Source: Ruficoccus amylovorans (GTDB lineage Bacteria; Verrucomicrobiota; Verrucomicrobiia; Opitutales; Cerasicoccaceae). From it: DNA of 64,000 nucleotides. How positions within the stretch are numbered: the stretch's first letter is position 1; the number at the start of each line of letters is the position of its first letter. The notes beneath the pieces are model-generated. The model was not told the DNA's origin. It did no database searches and worked only from the letters and a program-made list of their open reading frames with translations. Made by a program: the position numbers and the translations under genes. The DNA lies in contig NZ_JACHVB010000035.1 of NCBI RefSeq assembly GCF_014230085.1, positions 248,001 to 312,000 on the forward strand. Reading direction: 5' to 3'. Shown here piece after piece: positions 36,681-46,476 of the stretch.

Positions 36681-37382
36681 ATGCGCCGTCTTATTTATTT
36701 TCTCCTGCTGTCACTGGCAGCGTTCCCTGCTCACGCTCGCACCTGGACTGATAGTCAGGGGCGCACGATGGAGGCCGAGGCCGTCTCGGTCGGTGAGGAC
36801 ACGGTGACCTTCCGCAAGGCGGATGGGGGTACGTACTCCTTTCCGATGGCTTCACTGAGCGAGGCTGACCAGGCCTATCTCAAGGAGCAGCTCGCGGCGG
36901 GTGAACTGTCGGTCGAGCCACTCAAGCCAACCACCTACACCTCCTGGCTGGAGGCGAACCTCGTCAGCCTTCAGGGAGGCAAGCTGAAGCGTGAGCGCAC
37001 CTCCGATATCCCGCAGGCCCGGTACATCGCCCTGTACTACTCGGCCCACTGGTGCCCGCCGTGCCGTGCCTTTACCCCGAAACTGGTGTCGTTTTATAAC
37101 GAGCAGAAGGCGAAGCACCCTGACTTTGAAATCATCTTCATCAGCTCCGACAAGGACGAGGAAGCGATGGCGGAATACATGCGTGTGATGGACATGCCCT
37201 GGCCGGGGCTGGACTACGACAAGCGCAAAAGCAGCGACGCCCGAAAGAAAACCGGCAACGGCATTCCCTGCCTGACGATTGTTGACCGCGAGGGAAACCT
37301 GCTCATGGACAGCTATCAGGACGGCAAATACATCGGCCCGACTCGCGTGATGAACCAGCTCGCCGAATGGCTGTCGGAGTGA
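36681..37382 (+). CDS. Secreted SHD1-thioredoxin fusion (nucleoredoxin/tryparedoxin-like)
   Basis: The start at 36681 gives 233 residues with a signal peptide ('LIYFLLLSLAAFPAHA', cleavage near residue 19). Residues about 20-70 ('RTWTDSQGRTMEAEAVSVGE') form an SHD1-like domain often attached to secreted planctomycetal and verrucomicrobial enzymes. Residues about 85-233 are a thioredoxin-like domain with 'YYSAHWCPPCRAFTPKLV' (WCPPC) and the nucleoredoxin-type 'IIFISSDKDEEAMAEYM'. It should carry out disulfide exchange in the periplasm. It follows uxaC by 19 bp, but nothing ties it to uronate metabolism. Confidence 0.87.
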   Translation: MRRLIYFLLLSLAAFPAHARTWTDSQGRTMEAEAVSVGEDTVTFRKADGGTYSFPMASLSEADQAYLKEQLAAGELSVEPLKPTTYTSWLEANLVSLQGGKLKRERTSDIPQARYIALYYSAHWCPPCRAFTPKLVSFYNEQKAKHPDFEIIFISSDKDEEAMAEYMRVMDMPWPGLDYDKRKSSDARKKTGNGIPCLTIVDREGNLLMDSYQDGKYIGPTRVMNQLAEWLSE

Positions 37383-37418
37383 GTCAACTGCGTCCGGGTT
37401 CGGGTGAGGGGATGGTCG

Positions 37419-38060
37419 TTACTGCCCGACTGTGAGCGGAATTTCTCCGGCTTTGATTTCCTTGAGCCAGAGGCTTTCCTGTTCAGTGAAGGCGCTGTGT
37501 GGGTCAAGGTCCGTCGCCTGGTGTCCGGAAGAAGGCATGGTGACGATCTCGACCGGCCCCTCGATCTGGTTGGCCGCGATGAAAATCCCAGCCGGGGGGC
37601 AGGTGACGTCGGCCAGACCCATGCCGATGAGGGTGGGGCAGCGGATGTCCGGGGCGAAGTTGACCACGTCAAAATACTGCGCGGTCTGGCGGACTTTTTC
37701 GGGGTCCTTGCCGCCGGTGGCGTAGTAAGAGCGGGGCCAGCCGGGGGCGTTGCGGTTGACCGGGCCGTTCAGGTCGCAGCCAGCGGGGACTTTCGCGCAG
37801 GCTGCGGTGACGAGGTCATTGCACAGGGCGGCGGTGACGAGCGTTTGCATACCGCCCTGGCTGGTGCCACGAACGACGAGCGTCTTACCGTCCCAGTCCG
37901 GACGGTCCTTGAGGTATCGGACAGCCTGGGTGCAGCTCAGGTACATGCGCAGAAAGTAGCTGGTCTCCCGGTCGTCGTTGCCGATCTTGGGGTAGTCTTT
38001 GAGCGCGCCTTCCTTGAGTTCATCATAGAACGACTGAGGCTCGTAGATGGGCAGGCACTG
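37419..38060 (-). pseudogene. Acetylxylan esterase (CE7), 5'-truncated
   Basis: The minus-strand frame from 38060 to the stop at 37419 encodes the C-terminal part of a CE7 acetylxylan/cephalosporin-C esterase: 'DYPKIGNDDRETSYFLRMYL', 'GTSQGGMQTLVTAALCND' (nucleophile Ser), 'MGLADVTCPPAGIFIAANQI' (Asp) and 'MPSSGHQATDL' (His). An in-frame stop at 38061-38063 cuts it off, and the N-terminal half of the domain is missing; an alternative start at 37946 would be even shorter. Just upstream another frame is open (about 38024-38130, 'GQPFDVFAPWAPDM') but does not look like the lost part. I regard the gene as a remnant left by a deletion next to the sulfatase. Confidence 0.75.
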
Positions 38061-38188
38061 TCATATCCGGTGCCCACGGCGCGAAAACGTCGAAGGGCTG
38101 ACCATCTTTTCCGTTTACCTGACAGTCCCTAAAAGGTGTTCAGCTTTATATTTGTAGCCGCGATCTGAAATTGTATATTTTATGCCTT

Positions 38189-39571
38189 ATGCGGCCGAAT
38201 ATTTTATTTGTTTTCTCGGATCAACATCGCTGGTCGGATCTGGGGTGCTACGGTAACAAGGAAGTACAGTCACCTTATCTTGATGAGTTTGCGCGGAGCG
38301 GAACAACGGTGGAAGCTTGTCTATCGAACTGCCCGCTATGTGTGCCCGCTCGTGGCTCTCTGTTGACCGGCCTCTACCCAATGAAGCACAGGGCTGTTTC
38401 GAACGACCTGCCGATTGATCCTTCGGCCAACAGTGTTGCTCATGCTCTCAACGGGAAGGGATATCATACTGGCTACATGGGGAAATGGCACTTGGGCGGT
38501 ATTCCCCGGGACCAGGCGATTGAGCAGGAACGGCGTCTTGGATTTACGGAGTGGAAGGTGTGCAACTGTAGTCACGACTATCTGAACTCCTACTACTACG
38601 ATGAGAAAAACCGACGGCATGAGATCAATGGTTACGACGCCGAAACCTACACCACGCTGGCGGTTGACTTTATCAGGCGAAACAAGGACGAAGACCAGCC
38701 CTGGGCTCTCTGGCTTTCCTGGGGGCCGCCGCACGACCCGTACTTTGCCGTCCCGGAAAAGTACCTGGCCCGCTACGACGAGCAAACGCTCAGCCTGCGT
38801 CCAAATGTTCCTGATACGATTGTCCACAGTCTCGGACATCGATGGACGAGGGAGGAGGCTCGTCGCAATTTGAAGGGATATTATGCGCACATTACCGCGC
38901 TGGATGAACAGTTCGGGCGTCTGGTCAAAACCTTGGAGGAGAGTGGCCAGCTTGAGAACACAATCGTTGTCTATACGAGTGACCACGGTGATCAACTCGG
39001 CAGTAACGGCTATACCAACAAGCAACTACCCTATGAGGAGTCTGTGCGCGTGCCGCTGATCGTTCGCGGTCCGGGGATTCAACCCGGCGCCCGCACTTCG
39101 GCCATGATTGGAACCACGGACCTTCCCGTTACAGTACTGTCTCTGGCCGGTGTCGAGCTTGATGGGGCTGATGGCCGGGATCTTTCGAGCATTTTTTCCG
39201 ATAACTCAGCTACGGGGCTGGATGAGTGTTACCTCTTTGATCTGGTGCCGTGCCATCAGTCGGCCAGGCGTGGTACGGGTGCCTGGCGAGCCGTGCGTAC
39301 TCGGCGTTACACTTACGCGTGTAGTGATAATGGCGAGCCAGCACTGTTTTTCGATAACTTGGCCGACCCTGCCCAGCGCAACAATCTCGTCGCGGATCGT
39401 GCATACGCGGATATTTTGAGTGCTCTGCAAGCCCGAGTCAAAGCCTTCGCTGACGAGTATGATGCCCTGATCCCTTGGCCTAACCTACTCAAGGAAAATG
39501 GCCTGCTTGACGAATGGAACAAGAGCCAGCGGTATTTTGGTGAACCTGAGACGATACCCGCCATTACGTAA
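38189..39571 (+). CDS. Sulfatase (formylglycine-dependent, arylsulfatase type)
   Basis: The ATG at 38189 gives 460 residues opening 'PNILFVFSDQHRWSDLGCYG' with the metal-binding Asp. The sulfatase signature 'CPLCVPARGSLLTG' (about residues 50-63) supplies the Cys of C-x-P-x-R that must be converted to formylglycine. 'GKWHLGG' and 'VYTSDHGDQLGSNG' (metal Asp/His) complete the active site. There is no clear signal peptide, so it may be cytoplasmic. Verrucomicrobiota use many such enzymes on sulfated algal polysaccharides. Its codon use is less GC-rich than that of the neighbours, and it borders a truncated esterase, hinting at a recombination point. Substrate unknown. Confidence 0.92.
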   Translation: MRPNILFVFSDQHRWSDLGCYGNKEVQSPYLDEFARSGTTVEACLSNCPLCVPARGSLLTGLYPMKHRAVSNDLPIDPSANSVAHALNGKGYHTGYMGKWHLGGIPRDQAIEQERRLGFTEWKVCNCSHDYLNSYYYDEKNRRHEINGYDAETYTTLAVDFIRRNKDEDQPWALWLSWGPPHDPYFAVPEKYLARYDEQTLSLRPNVPDTIVHSLGHRWTREEARRNLKGYYAHITALDEQFGRLVKTLEESGQLENTIVVYTSDHGDQLGSNGYTNKQLPYEESVRVPLIVRGPGIQPGARTSAMIGTTDLPVTVLSLAGVELDGADGRDLSSIFSDNSATGLDECYLFDLVPCHQSARRGTGAWRAVRTRRYTYACSDNGEPALFFDNLADPAQRNNLVADRAYADILSALQARVKAFADEYDALIPWPNLLKENGLLDEWNKSQRYFGEPETIPAIT

Positions 39572-40378
39572 ACTCTTATTACAAGTATTAGTGAGTTACT
39601 GATATAGCGTCTATATTGATACCAGGATTTGTTTTCTGAAATCGATTCTCACTATTTCCAACTCCGTGCTGTGATTTCACTTTTTATTAGTTACCAGCAG
39701 CTTACGAGAGGGGGAGGCGGACGTCAGATGCGTGGAAGTGCATATAAATGCTTGTTTTGGGGCAAATAATTGGCAAATCGTGTATTCTTTGCCTGAGGAG
39801 CAACGCCAGTTTTTAGTCTGAAGGTTCTTATTGTTCCTAACCAGAAGGGAATTGCAAGATATGCGTCCGGAACGTCCGGCGGAAATCTTTCGGGGCGGAT
39901 GTCCCATTGTGGTGTTCGTTTTCGAAGCCATGTGTGGCTGAGTGAGCAGTTTAATAGATGAACTTCTACCGAAACACCGGGTTTGCGTGTCCCTATCTTG
40001 GGTGAAGACCCAGTTCCGACACAAACGACAAGGCAACGGCTTGTTCCTCATTCACTAACGAAATCCGATGGCTGGCGGGGCTTTCTCTCAGTGCCCGTTT
40101 GGGCCGATTGAGCGTGGTTTCTATTCGCCTTCGGCGTACCTGTTGAACGGGACTAAACTCCTCGGCGTGGGGGTTGGGATCACTTTTTTACCGTCCATAT
40201 TTCCGAGTGGTTCCGTGTGGGACCCGTGTACCTCGTTTAGTGAATTCTCTCGCCGAGGTAGGGGGCTTGAGAAAATGCTCATCCTGACCCCGGCGGCGAG
40301 ATCAGGCTTTCAATTAAGTTTCGCATTTGTTCTTGAATGACCAATCTTAATATTATTATGTGATTGCAAGTCGGTTGC
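39572..40378. other. Long intergenic region upstream of cas3
   Basis: About 800 bp of lower-GC sequence separate the sulfatase from cas3. I find no convincing gene: open stretches at 39677-40051 (minus) and 40068-40340 (plus) have no domain, signal or membrane pattern. The cas3 promoter should lie near 40330-40370 (AT-rich, TATTATTATG). The boundary of the CRISPR island, or decayed genes, may be here. No repeat-like sequence of the CRISPR type is seen. Confidence 0.5.
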
Positions 40379-42724
40379 ATGTCCTCTCTATCTCATTCGC
40401 CCTATGCTCATACCCGGACAGGTCCGGATGGTCGCCTGATGTCGTCTGATGAGTGGGAGCCGTTGCTGACGTTTCAATGCCTGTCAGGCTTGGATCGAGG
40501 TTGCCCCTTTTGTTGTAAACTCGATCCGCAACACGGGCACTTGAACAAAGTTGCTCATCTCGCCGGGCTCAATGCCGAGACTCTCTTCCGGAAAGGAAGT
40601 CAGGAGGCCCAATGCGCCCGTGATTGGGGAGAACTCGCTGGCTGGTGGCATGACCTGGGAAAGTTTGCGCCCGAGTGGCAGGCATATTTGCGCCGGAAGG
40701 CTGAAGGGGAATCCGGATCAGTGGATCACTCAACGGCGGGCGCGCAGCAGGCTGTGCGGGCGCAGAGCCTGCTGGGTCATCTGCTGGCATACGGGATTGC
40801 CGGGCACCACGCAGGCTTGCCCGACGCGGAGGGCACACCAGCTTGCTTGCGGGAGCGTCTGCATCGTGGGCTTTCTTTTCGGGAGTCGGATATACCTCTT
40901 GAGCTATTGCGGATGCCGGTGCCGTTATTGCCACCGTTTCTACTCAATGCTCTGCGAGAGAGGGAGGATGCGTTCAGTGCAGGCTTTTATGCACGAATGC
41001 TATTTTCCTGTCTGGTCGATGCGGATTTCCTGGCCACGGAATCGTTTATGTCCCCCGGCCTTCATGAGCAGCGTAACGCTGTTCAGGCGGGTGTCCTAAA
41101 CAAGATTGAGCAGCTTGTCACGGCCAGGATCGCGGGGTTCCCGTCTCCGGTACCCGGCGACGTTGTCAACGCTATGCGCGCTGAAGTGGTGGCAGACTGT
41201 GCGCGCGCGGCGGTGGGACCGACGGGTATTTATACGCTCACGGTCCCGACCGGCGGAGGCAAGACTCTCTCTTCGCTGTTGTTTGCGCTACGTCACGCGC
41301 TTGCCAATGGCCAACTGCGTGTGATCTACGTCGTCCCCTTCACCTCGATCATCGAACAGAATGCCGAGGTGCTGCGCGAGATTGTTCGCCCGCTGGCGAG
41401 CGATACCTTCACTCCCCTGATCGAGCACCACAGCTCGCTTGACCCGGACAAGGACACGCCTATGGCCCGTCTGGCTGCGGAAAACTGGGATGCTCCTTTG
41501 GTTATCACCACGGCGGTGCAATTTTACGAGTCACTCTTTGCGGCCCGTACGTCGCGTGCGCGAAAGGTGCACAACATCGCCAATGCAGTCGTCGTGCTGG
41601 ATGAAGCGCAGACGCTGCCAGTGGATTACCTGCACCCGTGCCTGCGGGTGTTGCAGGAGCTGGGCGATCACTACAATACGACCAGCGTTTTGTGCACGGC
41701 GACGCAGCCTGCTATCCGCTATGACGCGGCGGCATTCCCGATCGGACTGAGGGGGTGCAGGGAGATTATCTCCGATACATGTAAGCTGTTTGCGGCGCTC
41801 AAGCGGGTGGAGATTCAAGAGCTTGGAGAGTTGGACGATGCCGAACTGACCCAACGCCTTTGTTCACACAGGCAGGTACTGTGTATTGTCAATCGCCGTC
41901 GGCACGCGCAGGAGCTATTCCGGCTCTTGGAGGCGGACGAGGCGCACTTTCACCTCTCGGCCTTGATGTGCCCCGAACATCGCACGCAGATTCTCAAACG
42001 CGTGCGTGCCCGGTTGGAGCGTGGTTTGCCAGTGCGCTTGATCTCTACCCAGTTGATTGAGGCGGGGGTGGACGTAGACTTTCCCGTTGTTTACCGTGCT
42101 TTGGCCGGGCTGGACTCTATTGCCCAGGCGGCGGGTCGCTGCAACCGTAATGGTAAACTCGATACACTGGGAAAGGTCTTTGTCTTTCGTCCCCAGGATC
42201 AGGCAGCGGAACGGTATTTTCGGGAAACGGCCCAGGTCACCAGCCAATTGCTTGGTCTGCACGAAGACCTGCTCGGAGAGGATGCCATCCGCCACTATTT
42301 CGATCTTTATTACTATCAGCAGAAAAACCGTTGGGATTCTCGCAATATTCTCGCCCCGGAAAATCTCCGGCTGTGCCGCGACAAGCCCGAGCTGCCCTTT
42401 CACTTTAACTTCCGCACGATTGGGGAAAACTTCCGGCTGATCGACGACGGGCAGGTGTCCGTCATCATCGAACACGGCGAAAAGGCTGAGGCGCTCGTCG
42501 CCGAGCTGCGCAACGAGCACATCCCGCTCAGCCGTCGTCTCCTGCGCGCGCTTCAACGCTACACAGTGCAGATCCGACCCGCCGAGCTGAACGCGAACTG
42601 GCACTGTTTCGAGCATCTGCGTGATGATGAGTTTCACGTGCTGATTTCTCCCGAACTCCATTATTCCTGTGAGACCGGCCTGTGCCTGGATGAAACGGCG
42701 AGCGAGAGACTATTGATATATTAA
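40379..42724 (+). CDS. cas3: CRISPR-associated helicase-nuclease Cas3 (type I-C)
   Basis: The ATG at 40379 gives 781 residues starting with the type I-C pattern 'YAHTRTGPDGRL...EWEPL'. The N-terminal HD nuclease has 'AGWWHDLGKFAPEW' (near residue 85) and 'GHHAG' (near 143). The SF2 helicase follows with 'VPTGGGKTLSS' (Walker A, near 288), 'VVLDEAQTLP' (DEAQ), 'LCTATQPA' and 'IAQAAGRCNRNG'. It unwinds and shreds DNA bound by Cascade. Odd point: about 23 residues with four Cys ('FQCLSGLDRGCPFCCKL') separate 'EWEPL' from 'HLNKVAHLAG', where other Cas3 proteins are contiguous. A minus-strand terminator ends 2 bp after its stop. Confidence 0.96.
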   Translation: MSSLSHSPYAHTRTGPDGRLMSSDEWEPLLTFQCLSGLDRGCPFCCKLDPQHGHLNKVAHLAGLNAETLFRKGSQEAQCARDWGELAGWWHDLGKFAPEWQAYLRRKAEGESGSVDHSTAGAQQAVRAQSLLGHLLAYGIAGHHAGLPDAEGTPACLRERLHRGLSFRESDIPLELLRMPVPLLPPFLLNALREREDAFSAGFYARMLFSCLVDADFLATESFMSPGLHEQRNAVQAGVLNKIEQLVTARIAGFPSPVPGDVVNAMRAEVVADCARAAVGPTGIYTLTVPTGGGKTLSSLLFALRHALANGQLRVIYVVPFTSIIEQNAEVLREIVRPLASDTFTPLIEHHSSLDPDKDTPMARLAAENWDAPLVITTAVQFYESLFAARTSRARKVHNIANAVVVLDEAQTLPVDYLHPCLRVLQELGDHYNTTSVLCTATQPAIRYDAAAFPIGLRGCREIISDTCKLFAALKRVEIQELGELDDAELTQRLCSHRQVLCIVNRRRHAQELFRLLEADEAHFHLSALMCPEHRTQILKRVRARLERGLPVRLISTQLIEAGVDVDFPVVYRALAGLDSIAQAAGRCNRNGKLDTLGKVFVFRPQDQAAERYFRETAQVTSQLLGLHEDLLGEDAIRHYFDLYYYQQKNRWDSRNILAPENLRLCRDKPELPFHFNFRTIGENFRLIDDGQVSVIIEHGEKAEALVAELRNEHIPLSRRLLRALQRYTVQIRPAELNANWHCFEHLRDDEFHVLISPELHYSCETGLCLDETASERLLIY

Positions 42725-42726
42725 AA

Positions 42727-42812
42727 GCTCCCCTCGGGCTTTGCCCGAGGGGAGCATGGATACTAGCATTTCCTATAACAGGTTTCAATCCGCGCACGAT
42801 TATTCGCGCGAC
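42727..42812 (-). ncRNA. CreA-like crRNA-mimic: degenerate repeat, pseudo-spacer and terminator
   Basis: On the minus strand, 42812-42782 reads as a degenerate CRISPR repeat. It keeps the 5' GTC, a rebuilt hairpin (CGCGCGA, loop ATAA, TCGTGCG, with one G-T pair) and the exact 12-nt 3' end GCGGATTGAAAC of the array repeat. A 26-nt pseudo-spacer follows (42781-42756, beginning CTGTTATAGGAAATGCTAG). A perfect 13-bp terminator hairpin (42755-42727) then runs into TTTTAA at the cas3 stop codon. The conserved handle and stem mean Cas5c could process it and Cascade could carry it. The first 19 nt of the pseudo-spacer match two TTC-flanked sites upstream on the same strand. This is the architecture of CreA/CreR RNAs; function is inferred. 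Confidence 0.82.
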
Positions 42813-42988
42813 AATAAAACACCAGCAATGAGCGATCCGAATAAAAGCATTGAGGCGATAAATATGATTTGTTCATTTTCTACCCAAAATCCGGCCCCGA
42901 TCAATGAAAAGGACATCATAAGCGCTAATGCGCAAAAGCGTACTTTCGGGGGAAGTAACTTTAGAATCTCTTTTTTAGGGTCGTCCAT
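42800..42988 (-). CDS. Small two-helix membrane peptide, possible CreT-type toxin
   Basis: This 62-residue frame between cas3 and cas5c runs opposite to both. It starts 'DDPKKEILKLLPPKVRF', then has a membrane helix (about residues 19-35, 'ALALMMSFSLIGAGFWV') and a second (about 41-58, 'IIFIASMLLFGSLIAGVLL'), ending 'SRE'. No Shine-Dalgarno sequence is seen; a TATTAT box 12-17 bp upstream of the ATG suggests a nearly leaderless mRNA. Its stop codon lies inside the degenerate repeat of the CreA-like RNA, and both Cascade target sites are upstream of it. Small hydrophobic peptides are common toxins, so a CreT role is plausible; no homologue is recognised, and the true toxic product could instead be the RNA. 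Confidence 0.65.
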   Translation of the reverse strand: MDDPKKEILKLLPPKVRFCALALMMSFSLIGAGFWVENEQIIFIASMLLFGSLIAGVLLSRE

Positions 42989-42992
42989 TTTT

Positions 42993-43014
42993 CAAGCATA
43001 TAATAGAACAGGAA
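42993..43014 (-). promoter_or_regulatory. Predicted Cascade target site 2 (PAM TTC), over the small-gene promoter
   Basis: On the minus strand TTC (43014-43012) precedes CTGTTCTATTATATGCTTG. This agrees with the pseudo-spacer at 14 of 19 positions, and three of the five mismatches are at positions 6, 12 and 18, the bases that Cascade flips out and does not read. It covers the TATTAT box (43005-43000) just before the small gene's ATG. Confidence 0.65.
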
Positions 43015-43051
43015 CAGATAAATATGCTTTGGTTAAGAGCGAATTTATCAT

Positions 43052-43073
43052 CAAGCATTTACTATAACAGGAA
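43052..43073 (-). promoter_or_regulatory. Predicted Cascade target site 1 (PAM TTC) between the small gene and cas5c
   Basis: On the minus strand TTC (43073-43071) precedes CTGTTATAGTAAATGCTTG. This equals the pseudo-spacer at 17 of 19 positions (mismatches at 10 and 18), with a perfect 9-nt seed. It contains TATAGT, a possible -10 box, and ends 28 bp before the cas5c ATG, so binding could also block plus-strand transcription into cas5c. Confidence 0.75.
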
Positions 43074-43088
43074 TATTTAAAAGATTGA

Positions 43089-45595
<2,507 letters not shown>

Positions 45596-45606
45596 TTATT
45601 AAAACT

Positions 45607-46461
45607 ATGGATAAACGATACGACTTCATCTACCTCTTCGACTGCCAGGACGCTAACCCCAACGGCGACCCCGATGCCGGGAACCTGCCCCGTATTGATG
45701 TGGAGACCGGCCAGGGCCTCGTCACCGACGTTTGCCTCAAGCGCAAGATCCGCAACTTCGTTGCTCAGGCGACGCCGGAGCGGATTTACTTCGTCGAGGG
45801 TGCCGTCCACAACAACCAGCACAAGGATGCTCATGCCGCTGTCGGCATTGATACTAAAGACGCCAAGGCTCCCAAGGGGGGGAAGAAAGACGAGGCGCGC
45901 GAGTGGATGTGCCGCAACTACTACGATGTACGCACCTTTGGGGCGGTCATGTCCACCGAGGTTAACTGTGGGCAGGTGCGTGGCCCGGTGCAGCTTTCGT
46001 TCGCTCGTTCACTCGACCCGATTGTGACGAGCGAACACGCCATCACTCGCACCTCGGTGACGAACGAAAAGGACATCGAAAAGGAGCGTACGATCGGCCG
46101 CAAATTCACCGTCCCCTACGGCCTGTACCGTTGTCATGGGTTTATAAATCCGTTTCTGGCCGCGCAGACGGGATTTGGTGAGGAGGACCGCGAACTGTTG
46201 TTCCAAGCCTTGGAGAACGCCTTCCAGTTTGACCAGTCGGCGGCCCGCCCGGCAGGCAGCATGAATCCGCGCGGTCTGCTGGTTTTTGAACATGACAACC
46301 AACTTGGCAAGGCTCCCTCGCACCGACTCTTTGACGCGGTGCAGGTCCAGCGCAAAGACGGCGTCGAGGTCGCCCGCAGTTGTCGGGATTACGAGGCGCG
46401 GATCGACGAGGCAGCGATCCCCACGGGCATTACCTTGCACCGTCGTATCTGGAGTTGGTAG
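45607..46461 (+). CDS. cas7c: CRISPR-associated protein Cas7c (Csd2), Cascade backbone
   Basis: The 284-residue protein has the Csd2 opening 'RYDFIYLFDCQDANPNGDPD' followed by 'PRIDVETGQGLVTDVCLKRK', then 'VRTFGAVMSTEVNCGQVRGP' and 'ITRTSVTNEKDIEKERTIGR', the conserved thumb and palm regions of type I-C Cas7. Multiple copies coat the crRNA spacer and flip every sixth base. Length and motifs are as expected for the family. It lies 11 bp after cas8c and 15 bp before cas4 in one operon. Confidence 0.96.
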   Translation: MDKRYDFIYLFDCQDANPNGDPDAGNLPRIDVETGQGLVTDVCLKRKIRNFVAQATPERIYFVEGAVHNNQHKDAHAAVGIDTKDAKAPKGGKKDEAREWMCRNYYDVRTFGAVMSTEVNCGQVRGPVQLSFARSLDPIVTSEHAITRTSVTNEKDIEKERTIGRKFTVPYGLYRCHGFINPFLAAQTGFGEEDRELLFQALENAFQFDQSAARPAGSMNPRGLLVFEHDNQLGKAPSHRLFDAVQVQRKDGVEVARSCRDYEARIDEAAIPTGITLHRRIWSW

Positions 46462-46476
46462 CAGGAGAAGCACCTC

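Noticed and set aside
38024-38130. Minus-strand frame 'GKDGQPFDVFAPWAPDM' as the missing N-terminal part of the acetylxylan esterase by frameshift
   Set aside because: It does not resemble the sequence expected before the conserved 'IGNDDRE' region, and it is too short; left as unexplained.
39677-40340. Open frames of 124 and 90 residues upstream of cas3
   Set aside because: No signal peptide, helix pattern, motif or good start; composition looks like translated non-coding DNA.
40465-40480. GTTTCAATGCC in the 5' part of cas3 as a second repeat remnant
   Set aside because: Only 8 nt match the repeat before diverging, there is no hairpin/handle context, and it lies in coding frame; chance is likely.
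42727-42755. Hairpin as terminator for cas3
   Set aside because: A T-run exists only on the minus-strand side (TTTTAA); after the hairpin in the plus direction the sequence is ATGGATAC. It is better read as the end of the minus-strand RNA.
42765-43071. 18-bp near-identical direct repeats (42765-42782 and 43054-43071) as target-site duplications of an inserted element
   Set aside because: No terminal inverted repeats or transposase are present, a third related copy lies at 42993-43012, and two copies carry TTC while the third carries the repeat handle. Pseudo-spacer and targets explain this better.
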